A stretch of DNA of 64,000 nucleotides from Allopusillimonas soli (GTDB lineage: Bacteria > Pseudomonadota > Gammaproteobacteria > Burkholderiales > Burkholderiaceae_B), in the NCBI RefSeq assembly GCF_004153445.1, contig NZ_SDQC01000001.1, forward strand, positions 1,177,399-1,241,398. The letters run 5' to 3'. Every line of letters starts with the position of its first letter. Within the stretch, counting starts at the first letter, position 1. Shown piece by piece: positions 1-8,376 of the stretch. The notes below the pieces were generated by a model. That model did no database searches, was not told the origin of the DNA, and worked only from the letters and a program-made list of their open reading frames with translations. Made by a program: the position numbers and the translations under genes.

Positions 1-1
1 T

Positions 2-343
2 GAAGCGGATCGTACAGAACTTTCAAAGAAGGCGTTGAACATCGAAGCGACAGCCAAGGCCATGAGTCAACGAGCCTATGACTCCATGACCCAGCGTCTG
101 GCCAATGTAGACGCACTGCAAGACAAGATCAATCAGACGACCAACCCCAAAGAGATATCCGAGCTACAGGCTCGAATCCAAATTGAGCAGACCAATATCC
201 TGGCCGAGCAAACTCGCATTCAGCTAGCCTCTCAACAACTGGAGGCAGAGCGTCACCTGTTACAGGCCAGAGCAGAACGGGTATATGGTGGCTGGTTTGG
301 GGATAACGATACTGCTGGCGTAGATGCCGGATCCAAAGAGTAA
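2..343 (+). CDS. virB5: VirB5-like T4SS protein, C-terminal part
   Basis: Partial gene: the frame is open from the first bases of the window, so the start lies upstream; the TTG at 35 is only an internal codon. The visible part is almost all polar alpha-helix (Q/E/A rich) with a C-terminal segment ending near QARAERVYGGW, as in VirB5/TraC-type minor pilus proteins. These localise to the T-pilus tip and help contact recipients. It is followed 10 bp later by virB6 in a virB5-virB11 order, which is the main support. Without the N-terminal signal peptide the assignment rests on position and helix character. Confidence 0.7.
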   Translation, partial: EADRTELSKKALNIEATAKAMSQRAYDSMTQRLANVDALQDKINQTTNPKEISELQARIQIEQTNILAEQTRIQLASQQLEAERHLLQARAERVYGGWFGDNDTAGVDAGSKE

Positions 344-352
344 GGCGGTACC

Positions 353-1303
353 ATGTCTGGTCTCACTCCTTCCGTAACCCCACCCTCAGCTCCTAGCGAC
401 ATTGCCCAATGGGTGATGACTCAAACCGAAAATACATTGAGCGATGCGGTTAACGGCCCAATGCAAGCGCTATTTGAAGCCCTAATGCCGGTCATCACGG
501 TAGGGCTTACGATTCAATTTGTGGTTTACGCGTTTGCACTGATGCAGGGCCAGAGCAGCATGACCGTCACAGAGTTCTTTCGCAAGGCCATTCTTGTAGC
601 CATTGTCGCAATGATTTTTGGCACTGGAGGTTTGTACCAGAACGATATCGCCGAAACCATGATTGCGCTGCCCGACGATGTTACGCAGATCGCCCTGAGT
701 ACCGGCAGCGTGGCCCAAGAGGTGGACAAGCTGCAGAACGAAACCGGCAAGGCATCAAACGCCATGATGGGCAAGGGCCAAGATGCCTGGTTCAACTTTC
801 TACCATCTACCAAAGAAGTCTTGGTCAGCCTTCTTGCCACGATGGTACGTGTCAATGCTGCCGTGGTAGGCAGCATCATCATGGTGATAGTTGTGGTCTG
901 CAAGGTCGGCATGGCGCTCGTCGTCGCCACGGGTCCCATTTTCATTGCAGCTACTCTGTTTGAACCCACTAAACCACTCTTCAATAGTTGGGTTTCACAA
1001 GCACTGAATTTCATATTTCTGGCGCTATTGGCCGGCCTGATTTTCGGACTATTGCTGCAGATGAACATCCAGCTCATCCGTATGATTGCCGATCAGATCA
1101 ATGGCGGTGCCAAGGATATTATCGGGCTTTTCGGTGCCCAGCTGCTTGTCGGCATCGCCAGCCTTGTCATCATGGTCATGATCCCAGGCCTCGCAGCCGG
1201 TCTCTCCAACGGCTTTGGCGCTCAGCTCGGTGTGGGTACCGCGGCCAAAGGAGCATTCTCAATGCTACGACTGCGTAGCATGCTGCGCCTGCGCGCCAAA
1301 TAG
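353..1303 (+). CDS. virB6: VirB6-like inner-membrane T4SS channel protein
   Basis: A 316-residue polytopic membrane protein. Long hydrophobic segments occur near residues 45-65, 75-95, 160-200, 215-240 and 258-285, separated by a polar loop around 100-155. This matches VirB6/TrbL-family subunits, which form part of the inner-membrane translocation pore. It starts at an ATG ten bases after virB5 and precedes the VirB7 lipoprotein. The C-terminus is short and basic (RLRSMLRLRAK). Confidence 0.88.
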   Translation: MSGLTPSVTPPSAPSDIAQWVMTQTENTLSDAVNGPMQALFEALMPVITVGLTIQFVVYAFALMQGQSSMTVTEFFRKAILVAIVAMIFGTGGLYQNDIAETMIALPDDVTQIALSTGSVAQEVDKLQNETGKASNAMMGKGQDAWFNFLPSTKEVLVSLLATMVRVNAAVVGSIIMVIVVVCKVGMALVVATGPIFIAATLFEPTKPLFNSWVSQALNFIFLALLAGLIFGLLLQMNIQLIRMIADQINGGAKDIIGLFGAQLLVGIASLVIMVMIPGLAAGLSNGFGAQLGVGTAAKGAFSMLRLRSMLRLRAK

Positions 1304-1392
1304 GCAATCCGCCTGTCGGCCCTTGCCGGGCCAATCAACTGACTTTCTATTCCCCAATCCTTCTGCCAATCCGGCGGGACAGGACCCTTTCT

Positions 1393-1530
1393 ATGAAAAA
1401 CCTCTTTGCCGCCCTCGCGCTGGCCGGGCTGCTGACTGGTTGCGCCTTTCATGCGCCCCAGCCGCCGCAACCGGCCGATACGCCACGCGTGCCAGTCAAT
1501 GCCACGCCGCCTCTTTTCAAAGGAGTTTGA
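1393..1530 (+). CDS. virB7: VirB7-like small lipoprotein
   Basis: A 45-codon ORF starting ATG AAA AAC with a short hydrophobic signal peptide and a lipobox, LLTG then Cys17, followed by a proline-rich tail (APQPPQPAD). VirB7 proteins are small outer-membrane lipoproteins that bind VirB9 and stabilise the core complex. It lies exactly between virB6 and virB8 as expected. The virB8 ribosome-binding site (AAAGGAG, 1518-1524) is embedded in its last codons, so the two genes are probably translationally coupled. Confidence 0.85.
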   Translation: MKNLFAALALAGLLTGCAFHAPQPPQPADTPRVPVNATPPLFKGV

Positions 1531-1533
1531 CTC

Positions 1534-2220
1534 GTGTCCGCATCACTTAAATCCGAAGACGTTGCCGCTTACCTGGAGCAGTCGCGCGGCCTGGAGCGCG
1601 ATCACCTCGGCGAGCTCGTCAGCAGCCGTAAACGCGCCTGGCAGGTGGCCCTCGGTGCTGGCCTGATCGCCCTGGCCTCCATCGCTGCTGTTACGGGCCT
1701 CACCCCTTTGAAACAGCCACCTGAAATGTATGTGGTCCGCGTCGATAGCGCCACCGGCTCCATCGACCATGTCAGCAGCCTGGGCCAGCCGCTCGAAGAC
1801 TACGGCCAGCGCATCGCCAAGTATTTTCTGAACACGTACGTGCTGAACTGCGAGGGCTACAGCTGGCAGACGATACAGGAGCAATTCGACACGTGCGCCT
1901 TGCTGTCCTCTGCACCCATCCAGACGCAATACGGCAAACGATTCGAAGGGCAGGACGCCGTCACGACACGCCTCGGTACCCAGGGCACCGTCGATGTGCA
2001 GATTCATTCGATCACCTTGGGTGCCAACCAGGCCGCTATCGTGCGCTTTACCAAGACGGAGCGGGAAGTCACCACGGGCAACATCACCAAGGCTCAGCAC
2101 CTGATTGCCACCATGGCTTATCAATACACCGACGTGCCGCTCACCGAAGAGGTCGCCCGCCTGAACCCGCTGGGCTTTCAGGTCATGCGCTATGACTTGG
2201 CTGCCGATCTGTCGCGCTGA
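1534..2220 (+). CDS. virB8: VirB8-like T4SS assembly protein
   Basis: A 228-residue bitopic inner-membrane protein. A short cytoplasmic N-terminus is followed by one membrane helix at about residues 38-58 and a periplasmic NTF2-like domain with the YVVRVDSATG strand and the TAQHLIATMAYQY-like core typical of VirB8. VirB8 is an assembly factor that contacts VirB9, VirB10 and VirB5. The GTG start at 1534 is preceded by AAAGGAG at good spacing, and no better ATG is available. Confidence 0.9.
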   Translation: MSASLKSEDVAAYLEQSRGLERDHLGELVSSRKRAWQVALGAGLIALASIAAVTGLTPLKQPPEMYVVRVDSATGSIDHVSSLGQPLEDYGQRIAKYFLNTYVLNCEGYSWQTIQEQFDTCALLSSAPIQTQYGKRFEGQDAVTTRLGTQGTVDVQIHSITLGANQAAIVRFTKTEREVTTGNITKAQHLIATMAYQYTDVPLTEEVARLNPLGFQVMRYDLAADLSR

Positions 2221-2247
2221 CACCGACAAGGATCTGAAGGAATTCTT

Positions 2248-3135
2248 ATGTTTAAACATTTCCCCAGTCGGCAGGCGCTGGCGTTGTTTCTTTGCCTGGC
2301 CATCCCTGCCAGCGCGCTGGCGCTGGAGACCCCTCGTTCCTCGCGACTCGACCACCGCGTACGCTATGTCAATTACAACGACGCCAATGTCATCCAGCTC
2401 AATGCCGTGATCGGCGTGGCCACCCATATCGTGCTGGAGCCCGGCGAAAAATACGTCTACCACGTCTTTGGCGATAGCCAAGCCTATGCGTTTACCTACA
2501 AGAACAATCATCTGTTCTTCAAACCCACGGCAGAAGACGCCAACACCAACCTTATCGTCGTTACTGACAGGCGCGATTACAGCTTCAGGCTCTCGTACAG
2601 CGACAACCGCAATTCAGCCGCCTTGTACAAACTCGTGGTCCGTTATCCAGAGGTTCAAGCCAGGCAACGAACCCAGGCCGCACAAAAGGCTGCGATTGAG
2701 CGATCCTTACAAGCCGTCAGCGCTGACATGAACTGGCAGACCTACACCCGCAGCGGCGATGCGGCCATCGCACCGGTACACGCCTGGGACGATGGTCGTC
2801 AGACTTGGCTGCAGTTTGCACCGCAAGCCGACATCCCGACCGTGTACCGCGTCACGCCTGACGGACAAGAAGTCATCACCAATCACCACATGGCAGATGA
2901 ACGGACGATGGTGCTTCATCGCACGTCTGCCTTATGGCATCTGCGCCTGGGCGACCAAGTGCTGGCGATTCACAACGGCGCCTACGGCACCACACCCGTA
3001 CCAGCACATACCGGGACGGCATCACCCGCAGTCAGACGCAGCATCAAGGGTAGTGCGAGCCCGCAATCGCCCACTGCGGCACCTGTGCCCACCATCCGCA
3101 TACGCGAAGCCACGCAAGAAAGGAATTCCCCATGA
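2248..3135 (+). CDS. virB9: VirB9-like outer-membrane core complex protein
   Basis: A 295-residue protein with a clear signal peptide (hydrophobic residues 8-25, cleavage near ALA-LE). It has the VirB9/TrbG/CagX fold: an N-terminal beta domain (VRYVNYNDANVIQLNAVIG) and a C-terminal domain with WLQFAPQADIPTVYRVTPDG, the region that binds VirB7. It forms the periplasmic and outer-membrane ring with VirB7 and VirB10. Its stop overlaps the start of virB10 by four bases (ATGA), so the two are coupled. Confidence 0.92.
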   Translation: MFKHFPSRQALALFLCLAIPASALALETPRSSRLDHRVRYVNYNDANVIQLNAVIGVATHIVLEPGEKYVYHVFGDSQAYAFTYKNNHLFFKPTAEDANTNLIVVTDRRDYSFRLSYSDNRNSAALYKLVVRYPEVQARQRTQAAQKAAIERSLQAVSADMNWQTYTRSGDAAIAPVHAWDDGRQTWLQFAPQADIPTVYRVTPDGQEVITNHHMADERTMVLHRTSALWHLRLGDQVLAIHNGAYGTTPVPAHTGTASPAVRRSIKGSASPQSPTAAPVPTIRIREATQERNSP

Positions 3136-4265
3136 CGGAAAAGGAACAAGATCAGGCACAAGAGCAAGCCTCGCAAGAGGGGAACCCTAAAGACGCTAAT
3201 CTGGAGCGGGAAACACTGAATCTGGAGGCAACCGGGCGCAGCGCCCCACGCGGTGCCCGCGCATTTCTGTGGCTCACCATTCTGATCGCTGTGGCAGTGG
3301 CTGCCGGCGTGCTCATGAAGGTCTGGAGCCGCGAACCAGCAGCAAAAGCCGATAGCGGTCTGGAAGCCGATCAAAGCGGTATTACCAATCGCCTCAAAGC
3401 CCCCAAGGTAGAACGCCCCACACCACCTCCCGCACCGCCGCCTCCGAATCCTGAGCCAACGATGGCGCCCAGCTACAGCGTTCCCGCACCCATACCCGCA
3501 GCTCCACCTCCCGTCGATGAACTTACCCAGCGTCGGCTGACCAGTCCACTACAGGCCGGTGGTGCAGACGCAAGCGGCACGACCCCAAGCCAGTCAAATG
3601 CCCCCCAAGGGCCTTATAGCGATGCGGGTCCCCTGGCCGACAAGCTGCGACCGCTGGAGCTGGCCCCATCGGTCGCCGGGCAACTGGGTGACCGCAACTT
3701 CCTGCTCACGCAAGGCACCGTGATCGACTGCACCCTGCAGACCAAACTGGTCAGCACCCAGTCCGGGCTTCTGACGTGTCTGGCCACGCACGATGTCATG
3801 AGCGCCAACGGCAAGGTCAAGCTCATTGATGCCGGCACCAAATTCACGGGTTATCAGTCTGGAGGCATACAGCAGGGCCAGGCCCGGGCCTTTGTGACCT
3901 GGAACCGACTGGAAACGCCTACCGGCGTCATCGTGAATCTAAGTTCCCCCGGCACCGGCCCGCTGGGCGAAGCGGGATTGGGCGGACATATCGACAACCA
4001 CTTCTGGGAACGCTTTGGCAACGCCATTCTGCTTTCTCTGGTGGGCGACTTCGGTAACTGGGCATCCAATCAAGGGCAATCGGGCAGCAACAACATCCGC
4101 TTTGACAACACCGCCGAAGGCGGACAAGAAGCGGTTGCAAAGATTCTGGAAAAGTCCCTGAACATTCCTCCCACCCTTTACAAGAACCAGGGCGAGCGTA
4201 TCGGCATCATGGTCGCCCGTGATCTGGATTTCAGTCACGTCTATGAGCTTGAACCCATCCACTGA
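3132..4265 (+). CDS. virB10: VirB10-like T4SS core complex protein
   Basis: A 377-residue TrbI/VirB10-family protein. It has a charged cytoplasmic N-terminus, one inner-membrane helix at about residues 43-66, a long proline-rich periplasmic linker (about 95-130) and the C-terminal beta-barrel domain (about 180-375) containing GTVIDCTLQTKLVS and FTGYQSGGIQQGQARAF. VirB10 spans both membranes and senses ATP use by VirB11/coupling protein to open the channel. The gene overlaps virB9 at its start and virB11 at its end. Confidence 0.93.
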   Translation: MTEKEQDQAQEQASQEGNPKDANLERETLNLEATGRSAPRGARAFLWLTILIAVAVAAGVLMKVWSREPAAKADSGLEADQSGITNRLKAPKVERPTPPPAPPPPNPEPTMAPSYSVPAPIPAAPPPVDELTQRRLTSPLQAGGADASGTTPSQSNAPQGPYSDAGPLADKLRPLELAPSVAGQLGDRNFLLTQGTVIDCTLQTKLVSTQSGLLTCLATHDVMSANGKVKLIDAGTKFTGYQSGGIQQGQARAFVTWNRLETPTGVIVNLSSPGTGPLGEAGLGGHIDNHFWERFGNAILLSLVGDFGNWASNQGQSGSNNIRFDNTAEGGQEAVAKILEKSLNIPPTLYKNQGERIGIMVARDLDFSHVYELEPIH

Positions 4266-5262
4266 AGCGATCCCCTTTGATCGATCCATTGCGGTTCGCA
4301 CCTTTCTGCGGCCTTTGTCCAAACATCAGGAGGATCCCAATGTCACTGAAATCGCCATCGTGCGAGCCGGTGAGCTGTACACCCGCACACGCGGTGCCTG
4401 GCAGCTTCACGAGTGCCCCAAGCTTTCCTACCCCCACCTGGAGGCCCTGGCCACGGCGCTGGCCGCGTACAACCACATGGCACGCAGCCCCATTCAATCT
4501 GTCGTCCTGCCCGATGGCGAGCGCGGCCAAATCGTGCTGCCTCCGGCCTGCATTGACGGCACTTTGGCCATCAATATCCGCAAGCACGCCCAAGTGGCGT
4601 TCTCCCTGGAGGAACTGCACGCGGAAGGCGCGTTTGAGACCACCCACGACGCCGCCGCCCAATATACTTCGGGCGGCCTATCGAAAGCCGATCTGGAACT
4701 GATGGCCCTGAAGGATGCTGGTGACATTCCCGGATTCCTGCTCGCTGCCATTCAGGCCCGCAAGAACCTGGTCATTTCCGGTGCGACAGGTTCGGGCAAA
4801 ACCACCTTTGCAAGATCGCTGATCGACCGGGTTCCCGTCGATGAACGCCTGGTCACCATCGAAGACGTGCATGAGCTCATTCTGCCCCGGCACAGAAACC
4901 GCATTCATCTGATGTATGGCGGCACACGCGGTCGGGTTTCGGCCACCGAAAGCTTGGCCGCCTGCATGCGCTTATCGCCAGACCGGATATTCCTTGCCGA
5001 ACTGCGCGGCCCTGAAACCTGGGATTACCTGGCGGCCTTGAATACGGGCCATCCAGGATCCGTCACCACCACCCACTCCAACGGGGCCGCCGATGCCTTT
5101 GACCGCCTGGCGATGCTCATCAAGCAATCACCCACGGGCGGCAATCTCGATCTGCCAACCATTCAGGCCTTCCTGCGCCAGACCATAGACATCGTGCTGC
5201 ATTTCGAGCGGTTTCGGCTGAAAGAGCTCTGGTTTGAGCCCAGGCGGCAGATCAACACCTGA
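4243..5262 (+). CDS. virB11: VirB11-like secretion ATPase
   Basis: Hexameric traffic ATPase that powers pilus assembly and DNA translocation at the inner membrane. The 339-residue protein carries Walker A GATGSGKTT, the Asp box VTIEDVHELILP, Walker B-like DRIFLAELRGPETWDYL and the His box TGHPGSVTTTHSN. I prefer the ATG at 4243 inside the virB10 3' end over the GTG at 4219 because VirB11 homologues do not extend further N-terminally. This is the last gene of the secretion operon seen here. Confidence 0.93.
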   Translation: MSLNPSTEAIPFDRSIAVRTFLRPLSKHQEDPNVTEIAIVRAGELYTRTRGAWQLHECPKLSYPHLEALATALAAYNHMARSPIQSVVLPDGERGQIVLPPACIDGTLAINIRKHAQVAFSLEELHAEGAFETTHDAAAQYTSGGLSKADLELMALKDAGDIPGFLLAAIQARKNLVISGATGSGKTTFARSLIDRVPVDERLVTIEDVHELILPRHRNRIHLMYGGTRGRVSATESLAACMRLSPDRIFLAELRGPETWDYLAALNTGHPGSVTTTHSNGAADAFDRLAMLIKQSPTGGNLDLPTIQAFLRQTIDIVLHFERFRLKELWFEPRRQINT

Positions 5263-5401
5263 GTCACCCACGCCCTGACGGGCATCCATTTCCATCCTTG
5301 CGGACTGGCATCGCTGCCTGCCCGCACCTACCCCTGAACCCGTGTGAGGCACTGCACACGTTCCGGGCAGGCCTTGCATGGGCTCGCCTGGAGCTTTACC
5401 C

Positions 5402-6319
5402 ATGACCTCATCCACCCGTATGCCCTTTCACAAGGATAAGAACCTTCTGCGCCTGTCAGCAGCCATGCAACGTGCTCAGCAAAAAGCCACCCAGGCGCTG
5501 GCCGCCGCAGCACAAAAGCAGGCCTCAACTCCTACACCATTCATACTGCCCGGTATCAATGAAACAGCACGCGCCATTCCGAATTACATCGCCCGTAGTG
5601 CCATCTTCGCACCGGTTCGCCGGGGCTGGCGCACACTGCATGACGACACCGTATTTCTGGAGGGCAGCAACATCCTACTCAAAGGATCCGGCAAACAGTT
5701 GAGCGAAGACCACGCCGACATCTGGATGCATGCCATATACCTACAAACCACGGCTCTGCCAGGCGATCAACCTGTCATCAATCGTGCAGATTTCTTACGC
5801 GGAATGGGTAGGAATACCAGCGGAGCCAGTTACGAATGGCTGCACCAAGGCATGAAAGACCTCGCCAGGTTCGTAATATGCATCGAAGCAAAAAAACGGA
5901 ACGGCACCGTCAAGTACAGCTATGGCAATCACCCTTCAACTCGAGTGCTGCCAATGATAGGAGGCTTTGATTATGACGAACCCACTGGCATCTACACGCT
6001 ACACATAGACCCACGCTGGGCACAGATTTTCAGCAATCGCGAGTATGCATTAGTGGACTGGGAAAAGCGTCTGAAAATGCGGCACGATTTGTCCAAAAGC
6101 CTGCAACGGCTTGTTGGAACCTCGGCCGATGAGATTCAAAAATACAGCTTGGATATTCTGAAAGAAAGAGCGCAATACACCGGACGTGTACGAGATTTCA
6201 GACCCTCTTTGGAACGCTCACTTCTGGAGCTTGAGCGGTTGGAAATTATCGCCAAACCTCGCATAGAGATCAGCAGAAAAAACCAACTACAGGCAGTCTG
6301 GCTACGTTTAAGTCGATAA
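5402..6319 (+). CDS. trfA: TrfA-like plasmid replication initiator
   Basis: A 305-residue protein resembling TrfA of IncP and related broad-host-range plasmids. Hallmarks include GGFDYDEPTGIYTLHIDPRWAQIFSN-type winged-helix strands and a conserved C-terminal RDFRPSLERSLLELERL helix. TrfA binds iterons as a monomer, opens the origin and recruits host DnaB. The ATG at 5402 follows GGAG at 5389-5392; the upstream ATG at 5378 lacks a good site. The gene sits immediately before an iteron array with DnaA boxes, which makes the assignment firm. Confidence 0.88.
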   Translation: MTSSTRMPFHKDKNLLRLSAAMQRAQQKATQALAAAAQKQASTPTPFILPGINETARAIPNYIARSAIFAPVRRGWRTLHDDTVFLEGSNILLKGSGKQLSEDHADIWMHAIYLQTTALPGDQPVINRADFLRGMGRNTSGASYEWLHQGMKDLARFVICIEAKKRNGTVKYSYGNHPSTRVLPMIGGFDYDEPTGIYTLHIDPRWAQIFSNREYALVDWEKRLKMRHDLSKSLQRLVGTSADEIQKYSLDILKERAQYTGRVRDFRPSLERSLLELERLEIIAKPRIEISRKNQLQAVWLRLSR

Positions 6320-6349
6320 ATAAAGCAGCAATCGAACGGTATTTTAGGC

Positions 6350-6358
6350 TGTGGATAA
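6350..6358 (-). promoter_or_regulatory. DnaA box 1 of oriV
   Basis: TGTGGATAA on the + strand, the exact reverse complement of the DnaA consensus TTATCCACA, 14 bases before the first iteron. Confidence 0.8.
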
Positions 6359-6371
6359 CTCGTTTTATCCA

Positions 6372-6451
6372 TCGTAATAGCATCGCGCCTTCGTCGTAAT
6401 AACATCGCGGATTATCGTAATAGCATCGCGCTTTATCGTAATAGCATCGCG
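6372..6451 (+). repeat. Four initiator-binding iterons
   Basis: Four direct copies of a 16-bp unit, TCGTAATAGCATCGCG, starting at 6372, 6394, 6415 and 6436. Three are identical; the second has A for G in the middle. Spacings of 22, 21 and 21 bp place the copies on the same face of the helix, as for TrfA/RepA iterons. Confidence 0.9.
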
Positions 6452-6505
6452 CACTATTTCTGGAAACCCGCATGAACAGGGTCATTCCAGCCATCGCAGC
6501 GCCTT

Positions 6506-6527
6506 CTACCTTATTTCTACCTTATTA
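6506..6527 (+). repeat. AT-rich tandem 11-mer, probable DNA-unwinding element
   Basis: Two adjacent copies of CTACCTTATT(T/A), at 6506-6516 and 6517-6527, between the iterons and the second DnaA box. AT-rich short tandem repeats in this position are the usual melting site of iteron origins. Confidence 0.6.
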
Positions 6528-6541
6528 CTACCAGCAAGGCC

Positions 6542-6550
6542 TGTGGATAA
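6542..6550 (-). promoter_or_regulatory. DnaA box 2 of oriV
   Basis: A second perfect TGTGGATAA, in the same orientation as box 1, just after the tandem 11-mers. Confidence 0.75.
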
Positions 6551-6578
6551 GTCAGGCTGTCTTGCATTGTCACGCTGA

Positions 6579-6597
6579 GCAGCCGCGCAGCGGCTGC
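6579..6597. repeat. Inverted repeat in the oriV-stb interval, possible oriT element
   Basis: GCAGCCG and CGGCTGC arms (7 bp, perfect) around CGCAG. It lies between the origin and the stb operon. In R388-type plasmids the transfer origin lies next to stbA, so this interval is the best place to look for oriT. About 20 bases downstream the minus strand reads GGGTGTGGT (6612-6620), the bases around the nick of F-type oriT. This is suggestive only. Confidence 0.3.
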
Positions 6598-6689
6598 ATC
6601 GGTCTGCAGCAAACCACACCCGCCCTTCCGGGCACCTCCTTCTCTCATCCCCATCACGTCCCTTCACACCGCAAGGCAAAGGAGATCCT

Positions 6690-7148
6690 ATGCACGCAAC
6701 CATCGACACCCGCATGCTCGACATCGTTCAACAAGCCGCTCACTACGGTATTGGCACCATGAGTCTGGGCGAAGCCCTGACTGCAGCTCTGGTGCTGGAT
6801 CGCAGCGACTGGCTGCATGATCGCGGCTACAGCATCGCCGAAGCCCTGGATCGCATCGGCCCGCACTGGGCCGCTCGCCTCTGCACAGTGGCCCGGCAAT
6901 TTCACACCGAAGCGACTCAGACCCGACTTCGATACTCCTTCGAAATCATCCCTTACCCATCCGACGCTGGCGGCTACACCCTGCGCCTGCTGGATGACGG
7001 TCAGGAGGTCGGCGGTGGGCAATTCTCTGCACGAGGCAAGTCAGTCCGCTTCACTGACGAGCAATCTGCTTACGACGAAGCACTGGCCGCAGGCTGCGCC
7101 TGGCTGGCAGGCAAACAGACCGAGGCCTTTCCAGCCCTATCGCACTGA
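6690..7148 (+). CDS. Uncharacterised plasmid protein
   Basis: A 152-residue protein that I do not recognise. It starts at an ATG after GGAGAT. The N-terminal half is helical (LGEALTAALVLDRSDWL), and the C-terminal half has a short beta-rich segment (YSFEIIPYPSDAGGYTLRLLDDG). It has no membrane segment, signal peptide or nucleotide-binding motif. It is the first gene after oriV and lies 34 bp before the stbA-like gene, so it may belong to the same transcript and act in transfer or stability. Coding quality is good, but function is unknown. Confidence 0.75.
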   Translation: MHATIDTRMLDIVQQAAHYGIGTMSLGEALTAALVLDRSDWLHDRGYSIAEALDRIGPHWAARLCTVARQFHTEATQTRLRYSFEIIPYPSDAGGYTLRLLDDGQEVGGGQFSARGKSVRFTDEQSAYDEALAAGCAWLAGKQTEAFPALSH

Positions 7149-7182
7149 ACGAGACCGTGATTACTCCAACTTCAGGAAACCT

Positions 7183-7662
7183 ATGAGTGAATCTGCACCT
7201 GTAACACGCTACCGCACTGTCCTTGCGGCCCTGGACCCTCGCATCAGCCTCTCAGCCCAGCTACGAGCGCTGTTTCCCCTGATCGAGGTTGAAATGGCTG
7301 CTGGTGTTCCACATGCCGCCGTGCTGGACGATCTGGCTTCCGCAGGCCTGACGGTACAACGCAGCACCTTCGCCATCACGCTGTACCGATGGCGCAAAGC
7401 CCAACGATCCGCAGCCAGAAAATGCCTGAATGCAGCAGCTTCTGCCGGTGACATACCCAGACAGTCAACCCATGCGAGCAACCCCCATCCACAACCTCCC
7501 GCACCCGATGCCATTCAAGGCCGACCACGCAGCATCCAGACACCTGGCGATCTACGCAAGATTCGCGACATGCGAGTAGACCTGGAAGCCTTGCGCCGCG
7601 AAGGCCTGGCCAATCGCGCTCAATCAGCTGACAACAACCCCACCAAAAGGAATGAATCATGA
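7183..7662 (+). CDS. StbA/TraK-like DNA-binding protein
   Basis: A 159-residue protein with an N-terminal helix-turn-helix-like region (LDDLASAGLTVQRSTFAITLYRWRKAQR, about residues 47-75), a proline-rich linker and a basic C-terminus. The pattern resembles the DNA-binding first genes of stb/traK operons, which bind repeats near oriT and affect segregation and conjugation. The ATG at 7183 is used, and the stop overlaps the ATP-binding stbB-like gene by four bases. Naming rests on position before StbB and general HTH character, not on a diagnostic motif. Confidence 0.55.
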   Translation: MSESAPVTRYRTVLAALDPRISLSAQLRALFPLIEVEMAAGVPHAAVLDDLASAGLTVQRSTFAITLYRWRKAQRSAARKCLNAAASAGDIPRQSTHASNPHPQPPAPDAIQGRPRSIQTPGDLRKIRDMRVDLEALRREGLANRAQSADNNPTKRNES

Positions 7663-8366
7663 AAGTCGCCGTCCTGAACTACACCGGCTCTGTTGGCAAG
7701 ACAGTCGCTGCCTCTCACCTGCTGGCACCGCGCATGAATAGTGCCCAGATTTTTGCAGTGGAATCCACCAACGAAACGGGCGCTGACCTGGGCTTGAATG
7801 TCGATCAGCTACGCGGCGAACACTTTGGCCGCTTATTCCGCGAACTGCTCACCCGCGAAGATGCGATTGTCGATGTGGGTGCCAGCAACATCGAGGATTT
7901 TCTGACGCACATGATGCGCTACGAAGGCGCACACGAGGAAATGAATTATTTCGTCCTGCCTGTGATCAATACCGGCAAGGCCCAGCGCGAAACCATCAAG
8001 ACGGTGGCTGCCCTGGCAGAACTGGGTGTTGACCCAGAACGGGTACGGATCCTTTTCAACCGTGTCGATAGCAGCGTGCACGACGAGTTTCCCTCGATCC
8101 TGGCCTATGCTGCCAAAACAGGCGAAGTGCAGGCCAACCCCCAGGCTGCCATTTACGAAAACGAAGTGTTCGAACTGCTGGCCGACCAACGCACCACAAT
8201 TGCCGATGTGCTGGCTGATCAGACCGACTACCGCGCCCTACTTCGCGCTGCCGAACCTGATGACCACTTCCGAATTTCACAGCTAAGCAACCGGCACGCC
8301 CTACGCGCCCTGGCCAAGCCGGTGGACAGACAAATGAATGCGGCTTTCACCGCGCTGTTCTCCTGA
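7659..8366 (+). CDS. stbB: StbB-like P-loop ATPase (plasmid stability / transfer)
   Basis: A 235-residue protein of the ParA/MinD-like deviant P-loop class. It begins MKVAVLNYTGSVGKTVAASHLL with a GSVGKT loop and has an AIVDVGASN Walker B-like segment near residue 70. It resembles StbB of R388 and TraL-type proteins, which influence plasmid positioning and conjugation. The start overlaps the upstream gene (ATGA) and is followed 10 bp later by a small membrane-anchored protein, matching an stbABC layout. Confidence 0.75.
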   Translation: MKVAVLNYTGSVGKTVAASHLLAPRMNSAQIFAVESTNETGADLGLNVDQLRGEHFGRLFRELLTREDAIVDVGASNIEDFLTHMMRYEGAHEEMNYFVLPVINTGKAQRETIKTVAALAELGVDPERVRILFNRVDSSVHDEFPSILAYAAKTGEVQANPQAAIYENEVFELLADQRTTIADVLADQTDYRALLRAAEPDDHFRISQLSNRHALRALAKPVDRQMNAAFTALFS

Positions 8367-8376
8367 GTTGGTCGCC

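Larger units (their letters stand above)
6320..6560. other. Plasmid replication origin (oriV) region
   Basis: Non-coding stretch behind the initiator gene that holds, in order, a perfect DnaA box, four iterons, an AT-rich 11-bp tandem repeat and a second perfect DnaA box. This is the canonical layout of an iteron-controlled theta origin: initiator sites, melting region and DnaA sites. The function is inferred from arrangement only. Confidence 0.8.

Noticed and set aside
1543..2511. 322-codon minus-strand ORF across virB8 and virB9
   Set aside because: Shadow of well-supported VirB8/VirB9 coding in a GC-rich region.
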